Shown here: positions 27,957 through 37,437 of the stretch, piece by piece
Position numbering within the stretch: position 1 is the first letter of the stretch
Layout of the letters: each line of letters opens with the position of its first letter
Source of the DNA: Proteiniphilum saccharofermentans
Lineage (GTDB): Bacteria; Bacteroidota; Bacteroidia; Bacteroidales; Dysgonomonadaceae
Length of the DNA: 64,000 nucleotides
Direction: 5' to 3'
Assembly (NCBI RefSeq): GCF_900095135.1
Contig: NZ_LT605205.1
Span: 62,001-126,000 of the forward strand
Position numbers and translations under genes: made by a program
Notes under the pieces: model-generated
What the model saw: only the letters and a program-made list of their open reading frames with translations
What the model was told of the DNA's origin: nothing
Database searches by the model: none

Positions 27957-30443
27957 ATGGTAAAGCATGCTGATAAGAAGATAGGGAGGCATACAGTGTC
28001 GTACGGGGGAACGTTATTGAAACGGGTTCATACATTGAATCTACGAAAAAAAACCGTCCTGTTGGTGCTTGCTTTCTTGTTGGTTTGGTACTTGTTTTCC
28101 CTGTCCGGCACGTTGTTCGACCCGCCATACAGTACGCTGGTGTCGGACCGGAACGGTGAACTGTTGGGTGCACGCATTGCATCCGACGGACAATGGCGCT
28201 TTCCACCGGCCGACAGCGTCCCCGGGAAATATGAAATATGCCTTATCCAGTTTGAAGACAGGTATTTTCGTTATCATCCGGGCGTAAACCCTTTAGCGCT
28301 TGGCAGGGCGATGATACAGAACGTGAAAGCGGGTAGGGTAGTGAGTGGCGGAAGCACCATCACCATGCAGACAGTCCGGCTGATGCGCCGGAATAAACGT
28401 ACTTATTTCGAAAAGTTCATCGAAGTCATCCTCGCTACCCGGCTTGAATTATCATACTCAAAAAAGAAGATTCTGGCGTTGTATGCCTCGCATGCGCCGA
28501 TGGGTGGAAATGTGGTGGGTATTGATGCTGCGTCGTGGCGATATTTCGGACATAGCGCAGAGTCTCTTTCATGGGGTGAAGCGGCTGTGCTGGCAGTATT
28601 GCCCAATTCACCCGCGATGATGCACTTTGGTCGTGACCGGGAAGGTTTGTTGAAGAAGCGAAACCGTCTCTTGCGTCAATTGCTCGATGACAATATCATT
28701 GACCAGACAGACTATGAACTGGCTGTGTCGGAGCCGTTACCTGATCACCCGCATCCTTTGCCGCAGATCGCACCTCACCTGGTGACACAGGCCTTTTTAC
28801 AGAATCCCGGAAACCATATCCAATCTACGGTTGACAAACACCTGCAAATGCGTGCCGAAGAGGTGTTAGACCGCTGGAATACCGAATTTTCGCAAAACGG
28901 TATATTTAACCTTGCCGCGTTGATTGTCGACCTGGAGACGAACGAAGTGCTTTCTTATAACGGTAACGTGGGATTCAGAACCAATGCCTATGGCAGCCAG
29001 GTAGATATTATTCAATCTCCCCGAAGTACGGGTAGCATACTGAAACCGTTCCTCTATTGCGCCATGTTGCAGGAGGGTGCACTGTTGCCCACGGAGTTGC
29101 TTCCCGATGTTCCCATCAATATAAACGGATTTGCCCCTAAGAATTTTAGTCTGGGGTATGACGGTGCGGTACATGCGGATGAGGCACTGGCGCGTTCGTT
29201 GAATGTCCCTTCAGTGGTTTCATTAAGGAAGTATGGCGTACCGAAATTCTACGATCTTTTAAAAAAGGCGGGACTGACCACCCTCAACCGGCCGGCCGGC
29301 CATTACGGGCTTTCCCTGATCCTCGGAGGGACAGAGGGTACGTTATGGGATATTGCCAACGCCTATGCCCGGATGGCACATACCGTGACGGATTATAACC
29401 GTGACGGGACATACTATGAGTGGGAGAATTTCAGGCTGTTGCGTGATCATCAGCCACGAGAACGGAACTATTTTGTTAAGCCAGATGGGCAAAGTTCGAA
29501 CTTGTTCGGGAACTTTGCCATGGCGAAAAATAGTGCGCTAAGATCGAAACAGGATGAATCACCATTGTTCAATGCCGGTGCCGCATGGCTTATGTTACAG
29601 GCGCTGACCAATGTGAACCGGCCGGAAGAGTTGAACTGGGACTTTGTACCATCTCTCCGGAGGGTCGCATGGAAAACAGGTACAAGTTACGGATTCCGCG
29701 ATGCGTGGTCGGTAGGTGTTACACCCAAATATCTTGTCGCTGTATGGACAGGCAATGCAAGCGGTGAAGGCCGTCCGGGACTCACAGGGGCACGTACGTC
29801 AGCACAGGTGATGTTCGACCTGTTCAATATTTTACCTGCTACCAGGTGGTTCGAAACGCCTTACGGAGAGCTGGCCGAAGTGGCTGTATGCCGTGAGAGC
29901 GGCCAGTTGAAGGGGATGTATTGTCCAGAAAACTCCATCGACACCCTGCTTGTTCCTGCAAAAGGGTTGCAGGGAGCGGTCTGCAGTTATCACAGGCGAA
30001 TCCACCTGTCTGAAGACGGACAGTACCGGGTATATGAACAATGTGCAGGTGACAGGGGTATTCGGTCCGTTTCATGGTTCCAGTTACCGCCGTCGTGGGA
30101 ATGGTACTACAAACAAAGTCATCCGGGTTATCGGTCGTTACCTCCTTTCTCCCCTGAATGTACTTCCGGAAACCTCTCCGACACGGTGATGCAGTTTATC
30201 TATCCCTATCCGGGAGCGATACTCAGAATAACCAAACAATTGGATGGTTCGCGTGGAAAAGCCGTTTTCGAACTGGCACACCGGAATCCCTCGGCACGTG
30301 TCTTCTGGCATCTCGGCACGGATTATTTGGGAGAAACATCCAGTATCCACCAGATGGAACTCTCTCCTGATCCGGGTGAGTATATCCTTACCGTTGTGGA
30401 TGAGAATGGTATTTCGTTGTCAATACGGTTTGAAGTAGAGTGA
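27957..30443 (+). CDS. pbpC: Penicillin-binding protein 1C
   Basis: An 828-residue bifunctional peptidoglycan synthase with one N-terminal membrane helix (TVLLVLAFLLVWYLFSLSG). The GT51 glycosyltransferase domain has the catalytic glutamate in FEDRYFRYHPGV and GGSTITMQTVRLMR. The transpeptidase domain has the serine motif in GSILKPFLY, SLN in ARSLNVPSVV and KTG in WKTGTSYGFRDAW. The C-terminal BiPBP_C domain defines the 1C branch. The ATG at 27957 is preferred. The in-frame ATG at 27888 lies inside the right arm of a palindromic element and would add 23 residues that look like non-coding sequence. It follows the alpha-2-macroglobulin gene, a conserved pairing. Confidence 0.93.
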   Translation: MVKHADKKIGRHTVSYGGTLLKRVHTLNLRKKTVLLVLAFLLVWYLFSLSGTLFDPPYSTLVSDRNGELLGARIASDGQWRFPPADSVPGKYEICLIQFEDRYFRYHPGVNPLALGRAMIQNVKAGRVVSGGSTITMQTVRLMRRNKRTYFEKFIEVILATRLELSYSKKKILALYASHAPMGGNVVGIDAASWRYFGHSAESLSWGEAAVLAVLPNSPAMMHFGRDREGLLKKRNRLLRQLLDDNIIDQTDYELAVSEPLPDHPHPLPQIAPHLVTQAFLQNPGNHIQSTVDKHLQMRAEEVLDRWNTEFSQNGIFNLAALIVDLETNEVLSYNGNVGFRTNAYGSQVDIIQSPRSTGSILKPFLYCAMLQEGALLPTELLPDVPININGFAPKNFSLGYDGAVHADEALARSLNVPSVVSLRKYGVPKFYDLLKKAGLTTLNRPAGHYGLSLILGGTEGTLWDIANAYARMAHTVTDYNRDGTYYEWENFRLLRDHQPRERNYFVKPDGQSSNLFGNFAMAKNSALRSKQDESPLFNAGAAWLMLQALTNVNRPEELNWDFVPSLRRVAWKTGTSYGFRDAWSVGVTPKYLVAVWTGNASGEGRPGLTGARTSAQVMFDLFNILPATRWFETPYGELAEVAVCRESGQLKGMYCPENSIDTLLVPAKGLQGAVCSYHRRIHLSEDGQYRVYEQCAGDRGIRSVSWFQLPPSWEWYYKQSHPGYRSLPPFSPECTSGNLSDTVMQFIYPYPGAILRITKQLDGSRGKAVFELAHRNPSARVFWHLGTDYLGETSSIHQMELSPDPGEYILTVVDENGISLSIRFEVE

Positions 30444-30614
30444 ATTTATTCTATCCACAGAAGAGGCTTAAACGTAGCGCTGTATCGACCGTAATTCGTC
30501 TGTTACCTTTGATGATCCCGGATATTGTTTGAAAATACAAAGTTAGATGAGAGCATTGCTTCGTTATTGATATTTGTGGGTGTGGATATTGTAACGCAAA
30601 CGAAATCGAGAATG

Positions 30615-31268
30615 TCACCGGGGAACGTACCTTAATACCCTTAGATCCTCTTCCTCTTTCACTAAATGTGTTTTCCCGTTTGAAAGTAGATAGACGGGAT
30701 CGCTAACCTTACGGATACGGCGATACATATGGTCGGTAATCAGAAAGCCTTTATTTTCAGCTTCCGAAAGGATGGTATTTTCTATTATATCGTTATGTAC
30801 GGGACTGATATGGGTGAAAGGTTCGTCGAGCAGTATAAACTGCGAGTCGGACTTTAAAATAATATACAGCTCCACCAGACGGTGCATTCCCCCGGAGAGT
30901 TCTCCTGTTTTTGCTTTTTCACGTCCCCGGAACTCGGGAAAGAGTTCAGCGAATCCGGTGAAGTCAACACGGAAATCCCGAAAGATATGTTTTAAAGAGA
31001 GCCATTTGGGAATAAAATTGTGTTGAGGAAGATAACGTACTAGTTGGGGATGTTTGTAAACATCAAGAAAATAGATATCGTCAATACTTACAGATTTCTC
31101 ACAAGCAAGCGTTCCATATATACCGCGCATCAGGCATGATTTTCCACATCCATTCTGTCCGAGTAGCCCCATTATATTTCCGGTTTCAATTTTCAGGTAA
31201 ACGTCCGAAAGAATGAGTCTTTCTCCAAATAGCAACCGGACACTACTTATTTCCAATGCATGTTTCAT
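30615..31268 (-). CDS. ABC transporter ATP-binding protein
   Basis: A 217-residue ATPase subunit with Walker A GQNGCGKSCLMRG near residue 37, a Q-loop near 75 (YLPQHNF), signature LSGGMHRLVE near 123, Walker B FILLDEPFTHISP near 143 and H-loop LITDH near 178. All catalytic residues are present, so it should hydrolyse ATP. The closest general type is the small ATPases of export and self-protection systems. The only candidate membrane partner is the 101-residue protein encoded 44 nt upstream. The frame overlaps no other gene. Substrate unknown. Confidence 0.85.
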   Translation of the reverse strand: MKHALEISSVRLLFGERLILSDVYLKIETGNIMGLLGQNGCGKSCLMRGIYGTLACEKSVSIDDIYFLDVYKHPQLVRYLPQHNFIPKWLSLKHIFRDFRVDFTGFAELFPEFRGREKAKTGELSGGMHRLVELYIILKSDSQFILLDEPFTHISPVHNDIIENTILSEAENKGFLITDHMYRRIRKVSDPVYLLSNGKTHLVKEEEDLRVLRYVPR

Positions 31269-31312
31269 CTCTTAATTATGTTTTACATCAGGATATAGGG
31301 AACGAAAATTAT

Positions 31313-31615
31313 TTATCGAAGATTATAGGCCAAAATCATCATAGCGAAGAACAGGAGCAGGTCAAACAGGAGAGAGAATATCCAGAGTACTTTTTTAGAA
31401 AGGCCAAAATTGTGGAAATAAAAGTATATCTGCTTCCTGTAATCATTTATAAGATAGAATGATGCTCCCATTGTAAATATCTTGAACCAGAATAGCATTG
31501 GATACATGCCAATCCCGTTTTTCCATAAGAAAAAAGCACAAATCAGATTGACAAGAAGAGATACCCAGATATAATACCGGTAAAAGGTGAATAAGATGCA
31601 TAATTTTTTTACCAT
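31313..31615 (-). CDS. Small multi-spanning membrane protein next to an ABC ATPase
   Basis: A 101-residue protein started at MVKKLCILFTFYRYYIW (an ATG six codons upstream is possible). Hydrophobic segments at roughly residues 14-32, 36-55 and 78-98 suggest three membrane helices with a short basic loop (NDYRKQIYFYFHNFG). I do not recognise the family. It precedes the ABC ATPase gene on the same strand with a 44-nt gap, so the two probably form an operon. At this size it would have to oligomerise to make a translocation path, or serve as an accessory subunit to a permease encoded elsewhere. Confidence 0.65.
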   Translation of the reverse strand: MVKKLCILFTFYRYYIWVSLLVNLICAFFLWKNGIGMYPMLFWFKIFTMGASFYLINDYRKQIYFYFHNFGLSKKVLWIFSLLFDLLLFFAMMILAYNLR

Positions 31616-31710
31616 AATCCTACAAAGTTGCAAAAAATATATAGATTAATAGATATTTAGCTTTACAGATGTTGCTTCCCTGAATGTTAACGTTGGTTTA
31701 TCCGTTTATC

Positions 31711-32580
31711 TCAAAAGTATCTTTTCAAAATGGATGAGACGGAAGAGTAGTACCCGCTGCCGAAGAGGTTGAGATGTACCAGCAAATAGTAGAGTTGATA
31801 CAATTCAATTTGTGTATCGTAATGAGTAGATTGGGGGATAATCTCGTGATAGGCATCGTAGAACTCGGCCCCGAAACCGCCAAAGAGCCGGCTCATGGCA
31901 ATGTCGACCATTGAGTGGCCATAATATACGGCAGGATCGATCAGGAAGGGCGTGCCGTCTGCTGCGATCAGGTAGTTGCCACCCCAGAGGTCACCGTGCA
32001 GTAAAGCAGGTCTTATATCGCCGGAGATTTCCCGGAACAGGGTGATGGCTCTCTCTTCTTCCGGTATCATTTGTGATTGTATTAATCCGTCTCTGAGTGC
32101 CAGTTGAAGTTGAGGGAGAATACGCTCGAACCAATAGAATTCAGCCCAGTTGGTATGAGGATGATTTTGCTGGGGCAGACTGCCGATAAAATTATCGGAA
32201 GAAAATCCAAAGTCTGCTTGTGAACATTGGTGTAATCCGGCCAATTGACTACCCAGGCGTTGATAATCGGAGAGATTCGGTCGTTTGCTTTCCACAAGAT
32301 CCATCAGGAGAAAGGCTTGCCCATTGATGGAGCCAGCAAGATGCACATGGGGTACAGCGATAGTTTTGGATTCTTCAATGGCTTGTAATCCCTCCTGTTC
32401 CGAGTAGAACATTTCCAGGGCAAAAGGAGCGTTGTTCACTTTCAGGAAGTATTGTCCCGTTGCGGTATCCACGCGGTATGCCGAAGAGATATCCCCGCCG
32501 GAAACTGGTCTGGCGTTCATCACTCTTTCTCCCAGACAGGAAGTGATATATGGCAGAATATGTGCTAAGGGTTCACTCAT
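31711..32580 (-). CDS. Fructosamine/ketosamine-3-kinase family protein
   Basis: A 289-residue kinase of the aminoglycoside-phosphotransferase fold. The catalytic loop reads LLHGDLWGGNYLI near residue 195 (HGDxxxxN with the Brenner-type aspartate), followed by the metal-binding LIDPAVYYGH near 213. The N-lobe lysine is in YFLKVNNAP near 45. Family members phosphorylate the C3 hydroxyl of sugars bound to protein amines, which makes the adduct fall off and repairs glycated protein. The bacterial forms (YniA type) often act on ribulosamines. It is 77 nt downstream of valS on the same strand. Confidence 0.9.
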   Translation of the reverse strand: MSEPLAHILPYITSCLGERVMNARPVSGGDISSAYRVDTATGQYFLKVNNAPFALEMFYSEQEGLQAIEESKTIAVPHVHLAGSINGQAFLLMDLVESKRPNLSDYQRLGSQLAGLHQCSQADFGFSSDNFIGSLPQQNHPHTNWAEFYWFERILPQLQLALRDGLIQSQMIPEEERAITLFREISGDIRPALLHGDLWGGNYLIAADGTPFLIDPAVYYGHSMVDIAMSRLFGGFGAEFYDAYHEIIPQSTHYDTQIELYQLYYLLVHLNLFGSGYYSSVSSILKRYF

Positions 32581-32657
32581 TATTCAGCCGTGTTATAGTT
32601 AAATGGGAGAGACCGGACAGGGCCGGTATCCCGGATATAAAAACTGTAATCCTCTGT

Positions 32658-35282
32658 TTATTTCTCCAATACCGCGATATTCTCCTTCAGCAGGGCGATT
32701 TTACTTTCGGCGTCAGCCTGTTTCTTGCGCTCCCCTTCCACGATTTCAGGTTTTGCATTCTGTACAAACCGTTCGTTACCCAGTTTTTTTAATACCGACT
32801 GTAAAAAACCTTCGGTATAGGTGAGTTCTACCTTCAACTTCTGGAGTTCAGCTTCCACATCCATTTTATCCGCCAGGGGAATACTGTATTCGATAGTCCC
32901 TACAAGAAAACCCGATGCTCCGGGTTGCTTTTCAGAAACAGAAATGACGGAGGAGAGACGGCATATCTTGGAAATCACACTATTATATTGATGGTTGTGT
33001 TGACCGATTACCTGTAATTCCAATTCATCCTTGTTGGGGATATTCTTTTCCAGACGGATAGTACGTACACCGGCAACTACCTCTTTCAGTGTTTCGAAAT
33101 CGTTCAGTAGTTCCTTATCTGCCGGAGTCTGTTTCGGTTGAAGACTGGTCATGATGCTCTCACCTGCCTTCCTGTCGCACAAAGCCTGCCACAACTCTTC
33201 GGTAATAAACGGCATAAAGGGGTGTAGCAGCCGCATCAGCGCATCAAAATAAGAGAGTGTGATCTTATATGTTTCCGTGTCGATAGGCTGTTGATAGGCC
33301 GGTTTTATCATTTCGAGGTACCAGGCAGAGAACTCGTCCCAAAAGAGTTTGTAAAGCAGCATCAACGCTTCCGAAAGGCGATATTTGGAGAAGAGGTCAT
33401 CTAATTCGGCGATAGTTTCGGAGAGTTTGCTCCGGAACCATTCAGCCGCGATCTTAGCCGTTTCCGGCTGAGGTATGGTGTCATCGGTCTCCCATCCTTT
33501 GATAAGGCGGAAAGCATTCCATATCTTGTTGTTGAAATTACGTCCCTGTTCGCAGACCGATTCATCGAAAGGAAGGTCGTTCCCGGCCGGGGAAGTGAGC
33601 AGCATACCCATACGTACGCCGTCAGCACCGTATTTCTCCATCAGTTCGATAGGATCCGGTGAATTGCCGAGCGATTTGGACATCTTCCGTCCCAGTTTAT
33701 CCCGTACAATCCCCGTGAAATAGACATTGCGGAAGCAGGGTTCCTTGCGGTATTCATATCCTGCCATGATCATGCGTGCCACCCAGAAGAAAATAATTTC
33801 GGGAGCAGTCACCAGGTCGCTTGTAGGATAATAGTATGCAATCTCCTTGTTATCGGGGTGGTTGATGCCGTCGAATACCGAAATAGGCCACAGCCATGAA
33901 GAGAACCAGGTATCGAGCACATCCTCGTCCTGTTTCAAGTCGTCGATCGATAGCGGATAATCCACTTTTTCCAATGCTTTTTCGAATGCCTCCTCCCGGC
34001 TCATGGCTACCACATATCCTCCCTGCGGGAGGAAGTAAGCTGGTATCCGGTGTCCCCACCATAACTGGCGACTGATACACCAGTCCTTGATGTTTTCCAT
34101 CCAGTGGCGGTAAGTGTTCTTATATTTTTCAGGATAGAAGCGGATGGTTCCATCTTCCACCGCTTCAAGGGCAGGACGTGCCAGGTCGTCCATTTTCAGG
34201 AACCATTGCATTGAGAGCTTCGGTTCGATTATTGCATCAGTACGTTCCGAAAAGCCTACTTTGTTGGTGTAAGGCTCCATTTTTTCCAATAGTCCGGCTT
34301 CTTCCAGGTCTTTTTCGATCTGCCTGCGTACCTCAAAACGATCCATTCCCACATATCGGTCGCCATTTTCATTCAGTGTGCCGTCCTGATTGAATATGTC
34401 GATGGATGGCAGGTTGTACTTTTCGCCCAGCATATAGTCGTTCACATCGTGTGCCGGGGTCACTTTCAGGCAACCGGTACCGAATTCGATATCCACATAG
34501 TCATCTTCAATTACGGGAATAGCCCGGCCGACTAAAGGAACAATGACTTTTTTCCCTTTCAGGTGGGTGTTTTTGGGATCATCGGGATGGATGCACATGG
34601 CCGTATCACCCATGATAGTTTCGGGGCGGGTAGTGGCGACCACTGCGTATGCCCCGTCGGGATCACCCTCAATTTTATATCGTAGATAATAGAGTTTGCC
34701 GGTCACTTCCTTATGGATCACCTCTTCGTCAGAAAGTGCTGTAAGGGCTTTTGGATCCCAGTTGACCATCCTTACTCCGCGGTAAATAAGTCCTTTATCA
34801 TGTAGATCACAAAATACTTTTAGTACGCTCTCAGAACGGATCTCATCCATAGTGAAAGCAGTCCTGTCCCAATCGCAGGAAGCACCCAGCTTCTTCAACT
34901 GTTCCAGGATAATCCCTCCATGCTCGTGAGTCCAGTCCCATGCATGATTCAGAAATTCTTCCCGGCTGAGTTCATTCTTTTTGATACCCTGTGCAGCCAG
35001 CCTGTTCACCACTTTTGCTTCGGTAGCAATAGAAGCATGATCCGTGCCGGGCACCCAGCAGGCGTTCTTTCCCTGCATCCGCGCCCTGCGTACCAGTACG
35101 TCCTGGATAGTGTTATTGAGCATATGCCCCATATGCAGTACGCCGGTGACGTTAGGTGGCGGAATAACGATAGTATAGGGTTCGCGACTATCCGGTTCAG
35201 AGTGGAACAATTTGTTGTCCATCCAATATTTATACCACTTCTCTTCTACCTCTGCGGGGTTGTATTTGCTTGCAATCTCCAT
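32658..35282 (-). CDS. valS: Valyl-tRNA synthetase
   Basis: An 874-residue class I synthetase, started at [20 protein letters not shown]. The longer frame adds 17 residues with no family support. The HIGH motif is in [14 protein letters not shown] near residue 51 and the KMSKS motif in [14 protein letters not shown] near 534. The editing domain (CP1) lies between them, with [13 protein letters not shown] and [14 protein letters not shown]-terminal coiled-coil arm is present (residues ~800-870, [20 protein letters not shown]). It is complete and typical in length. Confidence 0.97.
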   Translation of the reverse strand: MEIASKYNPAEVEEKWYKYWMDNKLFHSEPDSREPYTIVIPPPNVTGVLHMGHMLNNTIQDVLVRRARMQGKNACWVPGTDHASIATEAKVVNRLAAQGIKKNELSREEFLNHAWDWTHEHGGIILEQLKKLGASCDWDRTAFTMDEIRSESVLKVFCDLHDKGLIYRGVRMVNWDPKALTALSDEEVIHKEVTGKLYYLRYKIEGDPDGAYAVVATTRPETIMGDTAMCIHPDDPKNTHLKGKKVIVPLVGRAIPVIEDDYVDIEFGTGCLKVTPAHDVNDYMLGEKYNLPSIDIFNQDGTLNENGDRYVGMDRFEVRRQIEKDLEEAGLLEKMEPYTNKVGFSERTDAIIEPKLSMQWFLKMDDLARPALEAVEDGTIRFYPEKYKNTYRHWMENIKDWCISRQLWWGHRIPAYFLPQGGYVVAMSREEAFEKALEKVDYPLSIDDLKQDEDVLDTWFSSWLWPISVFDGINHPDNKEIAYYYPTSDLVTAPEIIFFWVARMIMAGYEYRKEPCFRNVYFTGIVRDKLGRKMSKSLGNSPDPIELMEKYGADGVRMGMLLTSPAGNDLPFDESVCEQGRNFNNKIWNAFRLIKGWETDDTIPQPETAKIAAEWFRSKLSETIAELDDLFSKYRLSEALMLLYKLFWDEFSAWYLEMIKPAYQQPIDTETYKITLSYFDALMRLLHPFMPFITEELWQALCDRKAGESIMTSLQPKQTPADKELLNDFETLKEVVAGVRTIRLEKNIPNKDELELQVIGQHNHQYNSVISKICRLSSVISVSEKQPGASGFLVGTIEYSIPLADKMDVEAELQKLKVELTYTEGFLQSVLKKLGNERFVQNAKPEIVEGERKKQADAESKIALLKENIAVLEK

Positions 35283-35693
35283 ACGAACATAATTGAGTTT
35301 AATCATACAAAATCCGCACACAACTACGATCATCTTGTCTCGTCTTGTGCGGTCTTATCCTGTTTTACGATGATGCTTCACCTCCGGTTTTTTTGCCCGG
35401 CGGACGTAACGTCAAAAAGACGGAAGCAAAATACAAAAGTACAAAAAATAACTCAAAACGTTCTTGTATTTGAAAACAGCTATGCCTGTAAAATAGGCGT
35501 CCCCTGTTTGTTCTTAAAGGTAGTACTGGATATACTCGCGGCAAGGAGAGACAATGTATGATCGACCCCATCAGCATTTACAATTGCTATGGTGGGTCCT
35601 GTCTCGGAACTTCCGGCAACAACCCTCAGAGTATAGGATAAATATTCAAAAAATAATGACAAAATTTTAATATCCGGGATATCATTTTTCCAA
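35283..35693. other. 411-nt gap between valS and namZ, no gene assigned
   Basis: Next to valS the sequence is AT-rich with a possible minus-strand -7 box TACTTTTG (35434-35441) but no -33 at normal spacing. From about 35480 to 35640 the base composition is more even and an 80-residue minus-strand frame is open into namZ. I do not recognise its translation (for example GSSETGPTIAIVNADGVDH) and it has no start signal of its own. A perfect short palindrome GACGTAACGTC lies at about 35404-35414. Confidence 0.4.
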
Positions 35694-36860
35694 TTACTCT
35701 GGATAGAGAAGATAAGGTTTTCGTTGCCGTTTGAATGTCTCCACATCGCCGGACCATTTTTCCCTGATCTCTCCGGCTGATTTTCCCGCGATAATATCTT
35801 TGCGGATATAGTCTATTCCGACCAGTTTTTCAAAGAAGGAGGAGAAAAACTTCTCTCCCATATTCAGGTTATTATAGGCATCGATGATATAGGAGAGGTC
35901 GAATCCGTTTTTCCATATTAGTTCATTGGGGACCTGCCGCAGATCCACTCCGTAGCATTTTTTATTGAGCAGTGGCGGATTCTTGGCGCCGGGTACGCTT
36001 CGGGGAGTGAACGAAAAATCAGATCCTTTATACTGCGGATGTCCGTATACCTCAAAAGGGAATGATGTACCACGCCCCAGGCTCATCACCGTCCCTTCGA
36101 AAAGACAGGTGGAAGGATACAGGTAGATCGAGTGGATATTGGGGAGGTTTGGGGACGGGGCGATGGGCAGCTCATAACGGGTTTGATGGGTATAGTTTTT
36201 GCAGGGAACGACCGTCACATCACACACCTTGCCTTCCGGAAGCCATTTCTCCCCGTTGATCATCAACGCCAGCTCACCGAGTGTCATGCCGTGTACCACC
36301 GGAATAGGCAGCCATCCTACACCCGATTTATGTTTCATATCGAGGATCGGGCCATCCACATAGAATCCGTTCGGGTTGGGACGATCCAGCACGACCATCT
36401 TTTTTTCGTGCTCCGCACAGGCATCCATCAGGCGGGCCATGCTGGCGTAATAAGTATAGAAGCGGAGCCCCACATCCTGCAGGTCGAACAGCAGTACATC
36501 GAATTGCTTCATCTTGTCCGGTGACGGTTTACCGCTTCCGCTGCCGTAGAGTGACCAGATAGGGATATTTGTCTTTTCGTCAACCGAATTCGAAACATGT
36601 TCTCCCGCATCCGCAGTACCACGAAAACCATGTTCGGGAGAAAAAATACCCACTACATTGAATTGGTGTCTGGCCAGCATATCCACCAGATGTTCATTTC
36701 CGGCCATTCCTGTCTGGTTGGTCATTACTGCAATCCGTTTTCCTGTCAACAGGGGAAAATAAAGATCAGTTTGTTCAGCACCTACCTTTACGGTCGCTTC
36801 ATTTTGAGCAAATATAAAAGTAGAAAGGAGTAGAATAGGTAGAAATATATATTTTTTCAT
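35694..36860 (-). CDS. namZ: Exo-beta-N-acetylmuramidase NamZ (DUF1343, GH171)
   Basis: A 388-residue secreted enzyme with signal peptide (YIFLPILLLSTFIFAQ). The DUF1343 family hallmarks are present: GKRIAVMTNQTGM near residue 40, FSPEHGFRGTADAGEHV near 75, FDLQDVGLRFYTYYASM near 125 and LDRPNPNGFYVDGP near 160. Characterised members (NamZ) release terminal N-acetylmuramic acid from peptidoglycan fragments, which fits cell-wall recycling or scavenging in organisms needing external MurNAc. It has no obvious operon partner; a 7-bp tandem repeat lies just upstream. Confidence 0.9.
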   Translation of the reverse strand: MKKYIFLPILLLSTFIFAQNEATVKVGAEQTDLYFPLLTGKRIAVMTNQTGMAGNEHLVDMLARHQFNVVGIFSPEHGFRGTADAGEHVSNSVDEKTNIPIWSLYGSGSGKPSPDKMKQFDVLLFDLQDVGLRFYTYYASMARLMDACAEHEKKMVVLDRPNPNGFYVDGPILDMKHKSGVGWLPIPVVHGMTLGELALMINGEKWLPEGKVCDVTVVPCKNYTHQTRYELPIAPSPNLPNIHSIYLYPSTCLFEGTVMSLGRGTSFPFEVYGHPQYKGSDFSFTPRSVPGAKNPPLLNKKCYGVDLRQVPNELIWKNGFDLSYIIDAYNNLNMGEKFFSSFFEKLVGIDYIRKDIIAGKSAGEIREKWSGDVETFKRQRKPYLLYPE

Positions 36861-36876
36861 ACTTATTTGAACTAAA

Positions 36877-36960
36877 GGATTTGGGATTTGGGATTTGGGA
36901 ATTGGGAATTGGGAATTGGGAATTGGGAATTATCTACATCCGACATCCGACATCCCACAT
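36877..36960. repeat. Heptanucleotide tandem repeats upstream of namZ
   Basis: Nearly eight 7-bp units run from 36877 to 36930: three GGGATTT-type followed by four and a partial GGGAATT-type. A second array, ACATCCG ACATCCG ACATCCC ACAT, follows at 36936-36960. Together they fill the gap between the namZ start and the end of the MerR-type gene. Confidence 0.85.
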
Positions 36961-36966
36961 TCATTG

Positions 36967-37359
36967 TTATTCCGTTTTTATTTTGGTGTATTTCTGCTGT
37001 TCATGGAGCCAGTCGAATTCCGTCTCCAGCGATAGCAGCTCTTTTTTTATTTTTGTGAGTCTGGAAAGAACTTCAACCCGCTTCTCTTCCTCGTCTTTTT
37101 TTGATTTTAGCGTCTGCCGGGCTCCTTCCAGCGTCATTCCTTTCTCTTTTACCAGATGATACACGATTTCTACCTGTTGTATATCTTCACGGGTGTACTG
37201 GCGGGTACCTCCCGCTGTTTTTTTAGGATTGATATTTTCGAATTCCTTTTCCCAGAAACGTAGAAGTGACACGTTGACCGCAAAATGATCGGCCACTTCC
37301 TGAATGGAATAGAAGAGGCGCTTGTCATCAAACTGAATTGGTTTCTTTCTTTTTCCCAT
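36967..37359 (-). CDS. MerR-family transcriptional regulator
   Basis: About 130 residues, started at MGKRKKPIQFDDKRLFYSI. The N-terminal winged helix-turn-helix is YSIQEVADHFAVNVSLLRFWEKEF with TRQYTREDIQQVEIVYHLV, the standard MerR DNA-binding layout. A coiled-coil dimerisation helix rich in Lys/Glu occupies residues ~85-130. There is no effector domain or cysteine pair, so the signal is unknown. It is one of the short MerR proteins common in Bacteroidetes genomes. The methyltransferase gene precedes it on the same strand, 79 nt away. Confidence 0.9.
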   Translation of the reverse strand: MGKRKKPIQFDDKRLFYSIQEVADHFAVNVSLLRFWEKEFENINPKKTAGGTRQYTREDIQQVEIVYHLVKEKGMTLEGARQTLKSKKDEEEKRVEVLSRLTKIKKELLSLETEFDWLHEQQKYTKIKTE

Positions 37360-37437
37360 AATAATCTTTTTGTAAATGGGCACGGTTGGAATAATTGGCC
37401 GGATAAATGTTATCCATTTCAAAAATAATATTTTCCG

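Noticed and set aside
34920-35561. 213-residue plus-strand frame overlapping valS
   Set aside because: The first two thirds are antisense to valS; the remainder is AT-rich and without motif.
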